Below are positions 7,493-13,348 of a stretch of DNA of 13,348 nt, piece after piece. The first letter of the stretch is position 1, and the number at the start of each line of letters is the position of its first letter. The DNA comes from an uncultured Treponema sp. Lineage in GTDB: Bacteria; Spirochaetota; Spirochaetia; Treponematales; Treponemataceae. Below the pieces are notes generated by a model, which did no database searches, had not been told where the DNA came from, and was given only the letters and a program-made list of their open reading frames with translations. The DNA lies in assembly GCA_937891125.1 (NCBI GenBank), contig CALAEZ010000101.1, forward strand, positions 1 through 13,348, written 5' to 3'. A program made the position numbers and the translations under genes.

Positions 7493-8713
7493 CTATTTAA
7501 GCAGCGTCTGCGGATCGACAAGCTTACCGTTTTTGTAGACGGTAAAATGCAGGTGCGGACCTGTCGAATACCCGGTAGAGCCGACAAGCCCAATTCTTGT
7601 TCCCTGACTAACCCGCTGACCGCCTGTCGCTAGCGTTTTTGACATGTGACCGTAGAGCGTCTGGTACCCGTTTTCATGATTGATTATAACATAGTTTCCG
7701 AAAATATTCGACCATCCAACGTACACAACTTTACCGCTCATGGCAGCGTAAATCGGCGTGCCGGTCGGACATGCCATGTCGATGCCGGTATGCGATGATT
7801 TTAAGCCAGTAAACGGGTCGGCGCGGGTGCCAAATTTGCTTGTAAGACGCCAGCTTGCCTTTATCGGATAGATAAACAGCTCGCCCATTGCCTTTTTGAG
7901 CGAGGCGGCATCCATTTTGGCGCCTGGAATAAACAGCTCCTGCCCCTTAAACAGGCGCTGGTCGCTCAAATCGTTTGCGTCAAGAATGCGCTCTAAGCTC
8001 ACGCCGTATTTTGCGGCAATGCCGTTCAGTGTTTCGCCCGCGCCTACAAGGTGAATCAAGCCATCCTGTGACGGAATACGCAGCTTTTGCCCGGCTCGCA
8101 ACGTGCGCACGTTGTCGATATCGTTCACCGCAATCAGCGTGGAAATGTTGGTAAGACCAAACTTAAGCGCAATAGAGCTAATAGTGTCGCCAGACTGCAC
8201 CTTGTAGTTCTGAAAGCTTACCTGCTGCCCAATGCCAACACTTTGTGGCGTCAGTACCTGTCCGTCAGCTGAAAGTACGTTGCCATTTTCGTCAACAGCG
8301 TCTTCCGTGCGTTCCATGGCAAACTTCGCCATGGCGCCATTTAAAAAATCAAGCTCGGTATCGACAAGAGCGCCCATCGGCACAACCTTTGCACGGTCTT
8401 CAAAAAAATGCGCTACACGAAAGACGGTAAACGGAACGACAACCGTAATGACCGCCATGAAAAACGCAAGCTGCAAATCGCTTTTGCGCGCATAGCGGAC
8501 TTTGGAAATAACACGCGTGCAGAGCCCCGGGCGTTCAAGACCGGTTGCAAGCTCAAATTTTCTGTCGGCGGCAATTCTTTTTTGAGAAAAGCGTGATGCT
8601 CTCATGTCGCCCGCTGTCGCCGTCTTTCGCTGCAAGGTTTCAAAGCGCATGGGCTTTTGTTTTTTATATGCACGCTGCGCGCCGGCAGCGCCTACATAGC
8701 TGATTATTTCCAT
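7493..8713 (-). CDS. Membrane-anchored LysM / M23 peptidoglycan endopeptidase
   Basis: Predicted zinc endopeptidase cutting peptidoglycan peptide bridges in the periplasm. With the ATG at 8713 it has 406 residues. A long basic cytoplasmic N-terminus (1-79) precedes one membrane helix (about 80-102). Two LysM glycan-binding repeats follow, at about 170-214 (YKVQSGDTISSIA) and 221-263 (HLVGAGETLNGIA). The C-terminal M23 domain (about 285-406) has H308 and D312 in HTGID, H356 in YGHM, and H387/H389 in HLHF, so the active site is complete. The frame is open to an ATG at 8764, but that start would overlap the lepB start codon, so 8713 is preferred. It has no Shine-Dalgarno sequence, and GATACT ends six bases before it. 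The unusually long basic N-terminus might bind a cytoplasmic partner. It heads the three-gene minus-strand operon. Confidence 0.92.
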   Translation of the reverse strand: MEIISYVGAAGAQRAYKKQKPMRFETLQRKTATAGDMRASRFSQKRIAADRKFELATGLERPGLCTRVISKVRYARKSDLQLAFFMAVITVVVPFTVFRVAHFFEDRAKVVPMGALVDTELDFLNGAMAKFAMERTEDAVDENGNVLSADGQVLTPQSVGIGQQVSFQNYKVQSGDTISSIALKFGLTNISTLIAVNDIDNVRTLRAGQKLRIPSQDGLIHLVGAGETLNGIAAKYGVSLERILDANDLSDQRLFKGQELFIPGAKMDAASLKKAMGELFIYPIKASWRLTSKFGTRADPFTGLKSSHTGIDMACPTGTPIYAAMSGKVVYVGWSNIFGNYVIINHENGYQTLYGHMSKTLATGGQRVSQGTRIGLVGSTGYSTGPHLHFTVYKNGKLVDPQTLLK

Positions 8714-8723
8714 ATAGAAAGTA

Positions 8724-8752
8724 TCGACAGAAAAAGAAGCGCATATTAGAAT
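8724..8752 (+). promoter_or_regulatory. Predicted lepB operon promoter in a 49-base divergent spacer
   Basis: TCGACA (8724-8729) and TAGAAT (8747-8752) are 17 bases apart. The -10 box ends ten bases before the lepB ATG, and no Shine-Dalgarno sequence is present. The -35 box overlaps the candidate minus-strand -10 box of the LysM/M23 gene (GATACT, 8720-8725), so RNA polymerase could hardly use both at once. Confidence 0.55.
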
Positions 8753-8762
8753 AAAAGCGTAC

Positions 8763-9278
8763 ATGAACGCTCAAAAATCCTTTGTCTTACTCATCTGCAT
8801 TGGTCTTGTTATCGGCGCGCTTATCAAATACTGCGTCATTGATGTACTGCATGTTTCCGGTCGCTCCATGTCGCCGGCGCTCGAGGACGGAGACACGCTT
8901 ATTGTGAACAAGCTTGCCTACGGACTCAACATTCCCTACGGTGGTCGCCTGCTGTTTCAGTGGGCAGCGCCACAAGAAGACGACATCGTTATTTACTTGT
9001 ATAACAACAAAATAGTTGTAAAGCGGTGCGTTGCCTGCGCCGGCACTCCACTGGAATATTCCACCAATCCTTTGTATACTCTGCATGTGGGAGACAAGCA
9101 CATTCCGCTTACCGAGCAACAGTATCTGGCGCTGCACACGTGTCAAGCGGTTCCAGATGGATACATTCTTGCCATTGGCGACAACTATGCAGAATCGGTT
9201 GACTCGCGCACCTATGGCTTTGTGCATGTTCACAATATGCTCGGAAAAGTTGTTTCCCGTAAGGCGGCAAAACAATGA
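8763..9278 (+). CDS. lepB: Signal peptidase I
   Basis: Membrane serine protease (S26 family) that cleaves signal peptides from exported proteins on the outer face of the inner membrane. The 171-residue protein has one N-terminal membrane segment (about 7-26). The catalytic serine is S35 in SGRSMSP, and the general-base lysine is K87 in VVKRCVACAG. GDNYAESVDSR at 139-149 is the conserved box E. The residue after the SMSP motif is Ala where Thr is common. The length is typical of short bacterial forms lacking the large E. coli insertion. It is the first gene of a plus-strand operon and its stop overlaps the next start (ATGA). Its ATG shares a CATG palindrome with the farthest upstream start of the opposite gene. 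Confidence 0.94.
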   Translation: MNAQKSFVLLICIGLVIGALIKYCVIDVLHVSGRSMSPALEDGDTLIVNKLAYGLNIPYGGRLLFQWAAPQEDDIVIYLYNNKIVVKRCVACAGTPLEYSTNPLYTLHVGDKHIPLTEQQYLALHTCQAVPDGYILAIGDNYAESVDSRTYGFVHVHNMLGKVVSRKAAKQ

Positions 9279-11146
9279 ACGGCTATTTCAGAAGAGGCAG
9301 AGTGATTTTCCTGGCAGTGCTTGCACTTACCTTTACGGTGCTGATTCTCATACGGTATGCACAGCTTGCGTTTACCAAAACCATGCCGAACATGCCCGCC
9401 CCGCCAACCGTGCAGCGCGGCTCGATTGTCGACAAAAACGGGAAAACGCTCGCCGTTTCAACGAATTTCTATCACTTTGGTGTAACGCCAAGCGCTATTT
9501 CTAATGTTGCAGGCTTTGCAGCAGCGGTCGCCCCGCTTCTTAAAGAAGATGCTGCCACCATTGCAGAAACTGTTTCTGCTGCCAAAAAAAGCTCATTCAT
9601 CTACCTGAAGAAAAAGCTTGAACAAGAAACCTACGACGAGCTTAAAGCGCTCTGCGACAAAAACCGCTATCACTTTGTCCGCTTTGACCGCATTCCCGGT
9701 CGCGTCTATCCCGAAAACACGCTTGCCTCCCAGCTTATCGGCTACATGGGTGACGACGGTATGGGCTTAGCAGGCATCGAATATTCCATGCAGTCAAAGC
9801 TGTCGCCGCCGCAAAATCCTGACGCACTCACAGAGCTGCAAGGAAAGCACGTTTACCTGACGATTGACGCAAACCTGCAGTTCAAGCTTGAAAAGATTGC
9901 AAACGCAGCGCTTGAAAGCACGCAGGCAGAAAGCCTCATGCTCATCGCGGCAGAAGCGAAAACCGGCGAAATCATCTCCTACATCAGTCTGCCGGCAGCC
10001 AACTTAAACGAGTACGGGCGTGCCTCTGACGAAGAGCGCAAGGATCGTCCGGCGACCGACTCATACGAGCCAGGCTCTGTCTTTAAGATTTTTACGGTCG
10101 CCTCCTTTTTAGATTCGGGCGCCATCGCTCCCGATGACCTGTTTTATTGCGACGGACTGTATGAACGAAAAATGCCGTCAGGCGAGCGCATTCGCATTAC
10201 CTGTCTTGAACATCACGGCTGGGTAAGCGCACGCGAGGCGCTTGCCGGTAGCTGTAACGACGCACTGGCACAGATGAGCGAAAAGCTTGAAAGCGAGCAG
10301 TTCTTAGCGCGCATTCGTATGCTCGGCTTTGGCGAGCGGACAGGCGTAGAGCTTCCCGGAGAGACAAGCGGCACCGTGCACCAGACGAGCGACCGCACCT
10401 GGTCAGCCCGCTCAAAGCCAACAATTGCCATCGGGCAGGAAATTCAGGTGAGCGCGCTTCAAATGGTGCAGGCGGCAACTGCCATTGCAAACGGCGGCGT
10501 GCCCGCACAGCTTACGTTTATCAGCCGCATAACCAGCTACGACGGCAAGGATGAGTATATACACGTGCCAAGCTATAAGCAGCAGGTGCTTTCAAAGCAG
10601 ACGGCTGACTACATTTTAAGCTGCATGGAAACCGTAGCACAGGTAGGAACCGGACACCGCGCCTCGCTTGGCGACATTTCTATCGGCGTAAAGACAGGAA
10701 CCGCTCAAATGGCAGATTTGGTAAACGGCGGCTACTCAAAGACTGATTTTCTTTCTAACTGCATGGCAATCTTCCCGATTGAAGATCCGGAGATTGTGCT
10801 GTACATCGTTATTCAGAAGGCAGTTGGCGAAACGTATGCAGGTCGTATCGTCGCGCCGGTGATTGCAGAGGCTGCCGACGTCATCATTGACCACTTAGGA
10901 CTCAGCCGCGGCAGTGCGGCAAGTCTGGCTCATTCAGGGCGCATTTCCATTGCAAGCGGCGAGCAGGTCGTAATTGGTGCAACCGTGCCGAATTTTACGG
11001 GACTTCCTAAGCGCCAGTTGCTGCCACTTTTAAATCGCACTGACATTCGCCTCAAAATCACGGGAGACGGCTGGGTGCAAAGCCAGACCCCGGAGCCAGG
11101 AACCCCCGTAACGGAGAACATGGAAATTGAGCTGTTTCTGGAATAA
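9275..11146 (+). CDS. ftsI: FtsI/PBP2-like peptidoglycan transpeptidase with PASTA domain
   Basis: Class B penicillin-binding protein cross-linking peptidoglycan, most likely at the division septum. The 623-residue protein has a single N-terminal membrane helix (about 9-29). The dimerisation/pedestal motif RGSIVDKNGKTLAVS spans 48-62. The transpeptidase domain (about 190-535) has SVFK at 268-271 with nucleophile S268, SCN at 326-328 and KTG at 473-475, all intact. A single PASTA domain occupies about 563-623 (ATVPNFTGLPKRQLLPLL at 569-586), as in spirochaete and Gram-positive FtsI/SpoVD proteins. It lies between lepB and a Maf-like gene instead of in the usual mraW-ftsL-ftsI-murE division cluster. 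It overlaps lepB by four bases and the next gene by 20. An elongasome role (PBP2) is the less likely alternative. Confidence 0.93.
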   Translation: MNGYFRRGRVIFLAVLALTFTVLILIRYAQLAFTKTMPNMPAPPTVQRGSIVDKNGKTLAVSTNFYHFGVTPSAISNVAGFAAAVAPLLKEDAATIAETVSAAKKSSFIYLKKKLEQETYDELKALCDKNRYHFVRFDRIPGRVYPENTLASQLIGYMGDDGMGLAGIEYSMQSKLSPPQNPDALTELQGKHVYLTIDANLQFKLEKIANAALESTQAESLMLIAAEAKTGEIISYISLPAANLNEYGRASDEERKDRPATDSYEPGSVFKIFTVASFLDSGAIAPDDLFYCDGLYERKMPSGERIRITCLEHHGWVSAREALAGSCNDALAQMSEKLESEQFLARIRMLGFGERTGVELPGETSGTVHQTSDRTWSARSKPTIAIGQEIQVSALQMVQAATAIANGGVPAQLTFISRITSYDGKDEYIHVPSYKQQVLSKQTADYILSCMETVAQVGTGHRASLGDISIGVKTGTAQMADLVNGGYSKTDFLSNCMAIFPIEDPEIVLYIVIQKAVGETYAGRIVAPVIAEAADVIIDHLGLSRGSAASLAHSGRISIASGEQVVIGATVPNFTGLPKRQLLPLLNRTDIRLKITGDGWVQSQTPEPGTPVTENMEIELFLE

Positions 11147-12986
11147 GAACATCGCGCTCTTCTGCACCCGCTTTCCTTCGCTTGCCGCCCAATACGGCAT
11201 GCACAGCCAAAGCGCGCCGCCAGAAGAAGCGACACTTCCCTTTACGCTTACCACCGCAAAAAACGGCTCGCTTACCGCGCTCGACGGTAGCCGCGCGCTC
11301 CATTCGCTCTACAACCCCGAGCGCGAGGCAGAACAGGCGGTCAGCGCACTGCACACAAGCGACACGCTTGCCTTTGCCTTTTTTGGCTGTGCGCTCGGCT
11401 ACGCGCCCGTCCGCGCGGCAACGCTCTTTCCGCATGACACGCTTATCATTATTGAACCGAGCGCTGACTGGTTCTTTGCCGCCCTTACCGCCTGCGACTG
11501 GAGCGCTGTTTTTAACGCAAAAAACGTTATGCTTGCGCTGCAAGCAGGCGTAGACACCGTGACGACACTCATCGAGCAGGCAGGCGGCGGCTCAAGTAAG
11601 CATGTTGCCTGCCTTATAAACAGCGCCTATACGGCACATGCAGCAGATTATTTTAGCGCGCTTTCTTCCTCGCTCAATCGGGCAAGCAAAAAAGAGCGTA
11701 TAAACACCGTTACGCTCGAAAAATTTTCACGGCTGTGGCTCAGAAACAGCTGCAAAAATCTTATGCAAACAGCCCTGCTTCCTGGCGTAAACCGCTACAA
11801 AAATGCCTGCATAATGCCGGACGGCAAGCGGCTTCCCGCACTTGTACTGGCAGCAGGACCGACACTCGAAACGGTGCTTCCCCACCTTGCAGCGCTTAAA
11901 AAGCGTATGCTCATCATTGCTGTCGACACGGCGCTACGCGCCTGCCTGCATGCAGGTGTGCAGCCCGATTTTATTCTGCTTGTTGACCCGCAGTACTACG
12001 CCTGGCGACACATTGCAGGGCTTTCTGCGCCCGAAAGCGTGTTAATTTGCGAAAGCGCCGTCTACCCCGCCTCGCTTCGCTTTCCCTGCCGCGAAATTAT
12101 CGCCTGCTCATCACTCTTTCCCCTCGGAAAATACCTGGAAAAGCGACTCGGAGCAAAAGGAGCCTTAGCGGCAGGCGGATCTGTTTCAACGACCGCATGG
12201 GACTTTGCACGACTCTGTGGCGCACGCCGCATCTATCTTGCAGGGCTTGATTTAGGCTATCCTGGCTTAGAAACACATATTCGCGGGAGCACCTTTGAAG
12301 AGCGGCTCCATGGTACCTCCTGCCGCACGCGGCCTGCAGAAACAGGAAGCGCAGCAACGCTGTTTGGCGCAAACATGCGACACTCGCGCACCTACGCAGG
12401 TGGTGACATTCTAACTGACGACCGCATGCAGCTGTTTGCCTGGTGGTTTGAAAGCAAGCAGCAGGAATATGCGCCATCGCGTCCAGACGGCGTTGAAACC
12501 TATTCGCTTTCGCCCCACTCGCTTGCCATTCCGGGCATTGGCGTTACCGATGTTCCCACGCTGCTTAGCGAGCCAGAACGAGAAGAGCTGCGCGCGTCCT
12601 TTTTTGCCTCTGCCAAAGCGCAAGAAAGCAGCACCAGCGCAGAACAGGTAGCTCAGGTAATACGCGAGCTTAAAAACGGATTTGAATGCTTGCACCAAAC
12701 AGCACGTACGGGCGCAAAGCTCTGCGATGAAGCGCTCGACGGCAGCATGCGGCTCAAAAAAGGCGTTGCTTATTACTGCCAGGCGTTAGAAGCGGTTGAT
12801 GCGGCAATTCTTACAAGCGAATTAAAGGAGATTGCAGCCCTCGTCTTCCCGACCGAGCGACAGCTCGATGCACTCTACGAAAAAGAAGATTTTTCACAAA
12901 ATCCCGTTCTGTCTTCGTTTGAACACTCAAAAATCATCTACCGTGAGCTGAAAAATAGCATCAAAAGCTACCTGCAGTACCTGTAA
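11127..12986 (+). CDS. DUF115 / MptE-like motility accessory factor (Maf) family protein
   Basis: Cytoplasmic protein of 619 residues. The N-terminal part (about 1-200) starts NKNIALFCTRFPSLA, a typical opening of this family. The MptE-like Rossmann domain (about 205-390) contains the nucleotide-binding LAAGPTLE (241-248), IIAVDTALRACLHAGVQPDF (263-282), LLVDPQ (284-289) and YLAGLDLGYPG (370-380). Family members in motile bacteria transfer nonulosonic acids or related sugars onto flagellin, and flagellin glycosylation is known in treponemes. The acceptor and sugar here are inferred, not shown. It must start at TTG 11127, since an in-frame stop lies at 11109-11111 and the first ATG (11199) would lose the conserved opening. 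GGAG occurs ten bases upstream. The 20-base overlap with ftsI suggests translational coupling. No flagellar gene is adjacent. Confidence 0.85.
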   Translation: MSCFWNKNIALFCTRFPSLAAQYGMHSQSAPPEEATLPFTLTTAKNGSLTALDGSRALHSLYNPEREAEQAVSALHTSDTLAFAFFGCALGYAPVRAATLFPHDTLIIIEPSADWFFAALTACDWSAVFNAKNVMLALQAGVDTVTTLIEQAGGGSSKHVACLINSAYTAHAADYFSALSSSLNRASKKERINTVTLEKFSRLWLRNSCKNLMQTALLPGVNRYKNACIMPDGKRLPALVLAAGPTLETVLPHLAALKKRMLIIAVDTALRACLHAGVQPDFILLVDPQYYAWRHIAGLSAPESVLICESAVYPASLRFPCREIIACSSLFPLGKYLEKRLGAKGALAAGGSVSTTAWDFARLCGARRIYLAGLDLGYPGLETHIRGSTFEERLHGTSCRTRPAETGSAATLFGANMRHSRTYAGGDILTDDRMQLFAWWFESKQQEYAPSRPDGVETYSLSPHSLAIPGIGVTDVPTLLSEPEREELRASFFASAKAQESSTSAEQVAQVIRELKNGFECLHQTARTGAKLCDEALDGSMRLKKGVAYYCQALEAVDAAILTSELKEIAALVFPTERQLDALYEKEDFSQNPVLSSFEHSKIIYRELKNSIKSYLQYL

Positions 12987-13006
12987 AAGCAGTGCGCTAA
13001 AAACGT
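12987..13006. other. Probable chimeric or insertion junction
   Basis: Between the Maf-like stop (12984-12986) and the next coding frame, the sequence switches from spirochaete-like to a GC-rich, CTG/GCC/CCC-preferring style. The exact crossover cannot be fixed. It probably lies in or near AAAAACGTTTTT (12999-13010), a low-complexity palindrome that could arise from short homology. The downstream frame lacks its start codon at this point: TAA at 12998-13000 stands directly before its first lysine codon. Confidence 0.6.
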
Positions 13007-13348
13007 TTTTTTTGCCTTTTTCTCTGCCTATTCCTGCTGCCGCTTGCCGCCCTGGGCGAAACGGAGTATTCCCTGCCCATTGAGCTGGCCCCGGGCTACG
13101 AGCCCAATCCCGCCTGCTACGCCGAGAACGCCTACCACGACGATTCCCTGGACGTGCGGATGGAGCAGGTGGTGTATAACGGGGTGCGGGTGAACCTGGC
13201 CTGGATTCAGGTAAAAAGCCCCACCCAGCTGCGCACGGCCATCGCCGGAAAATCCGGCGACGTGTTCAGCGAAATCAGCCCCGGCCGCATCATCCACGCC
13301 AGCAATGCGGTGGTCGCCATCAACGGCGATTTGTTCACCCGCCGCCAG
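13001..13348 (+). CDS. 5'-broken, 3'-partial phosphodiester glycosidase (NAGPA-like) protein
   Basis: An open frame of 116 codons running off the right edge. Its first residues (KRFFCLFLCLFLLPLAALGE) are a textbook signal peptide with no Met before them. The codon just upstream is a stop, and no ATG, GTG or TTG occurs until about residue 52. Residues about 45-116 resemble the beginning of the phosphodiester glycosidase domain (N-acetylglucosamine-1-phosphodiester alpha-N-acetylglucosaminidase family), with VKSPTQLRTAIAGK (71-84) and NAVVAINGDLF (102-112). This family is common in extracellular proteins of Clostridia. Composition is markedly GC-rich: 41 G or C in 13081-13140, against 24 in 12901-12960. 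The gene therefore appears to be truncated at its start codon by a join to unrelated DNA. An error in the T8 tract alone would not restore a start in this frame. Confidence 0.7.

Noticed and set aside
8714..8764. Longer N-terminus for the LysM/M23 protein beginning at 8764
   Set aside because: It would overlap the start codon of lepB and occupy the whole divergent promoter spacer. The short hydrophobic run it adds is followed by a soluble basic region and a separate, better membrane helix.
10197..10508. Minus-strand arginine-rich open frame inside ftsI
   Set aside because: It has low-complexity composition, overlaps the catalytic domain coding region, and has no ribosome site or family motif.
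12999..13012. Intrinsic terminator after the Maf-like gene at AAAAACGTTTTT
   Set aside because: The palindrome has no loop and no GC-rich stem, and the T's code for phenylalanine in the signal peptide that follows.
13028..13297. Minus-strand open frame opposite the right-edge gene
   Set aside because: It is a shadow of the GC-rich plus-strand frame, which has a recognisable signal peptide and glycosidase-like motifs.

Overview
The window looks like chromosomal DNA of a Treponema-like spirochaete (moderate GC, tightly packed genes). This placement is inferred from gene content and protein style; no rRNA or other direct taxonomic marker is present. I see no tRNA, rRNA, CRISPR array, transposase, integrase or phage gene. 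Nine complete genes are supported. A tenth, broken gene at the right edge looks foreign.

Layout. Left part (1-3301): a compact GC-rich hairpin, then dapA (minus), a six-TM membrane GGDEF diguanylate cyclase (minus), and galE (plus) divergent from the cyclase. Middle (3302-4882): a 162-base spacer with three stem-loops and a well-spaced promoter, then a DacA-type D-Ala-D-Ala carboxypeptidase (plus). Centre (4909-8713, minus): a three-gene run transcribed leftward. It encodes a membrane-anchored LysM/M23 peptidoglycan endopeptidase, a small double-CXXC zinc-ribbon/coiled-coil protein, and a large exported beta-propeller protein with a C-terminal NodB-like domain whose metal-binding residues appear lost. 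Right (8763-12986, plus): lepB (signal peptidase I), an FtsI-like transpeptidase with a PASTA domain, and a DUF115/Maf-type protein. These three genes overlap end to end. Only 49 bases separate the two divergent operons.

Working together: most genes serve the cell envelope. DapA feeds lysine/diaminopimelate synthesis (many spirochaetes use other diamino acids in the wall) and GalE supplies sugar nucleotides. DacA, M23 and FtsI trim, cut and cross-link peptidoglycan. LepB releases exported proteins, and the Maf-like protein may glycosylate flagellin. The cyclase adds a signalling input.

Right edge (about 12987-13348): after the Maf-like gene the base composition and codon use change abruptly. 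The reading frame encodes a signal peptide with no start codon, followed by the beginning of a phosphodiester glycosidase (NAGPA-like) domain typical of Clostridia. The best reading is a chimeric contig end, with recent insertion of foreign DNA as the alternative. I did not find a convincing new biological system. The most interesting biology is the propeller/degenerate-NodB protein with its conserved-looking partners, and a set of SD-less genes whose -10 boxes lie so close to ATG that leaderless mRNAs are likely.
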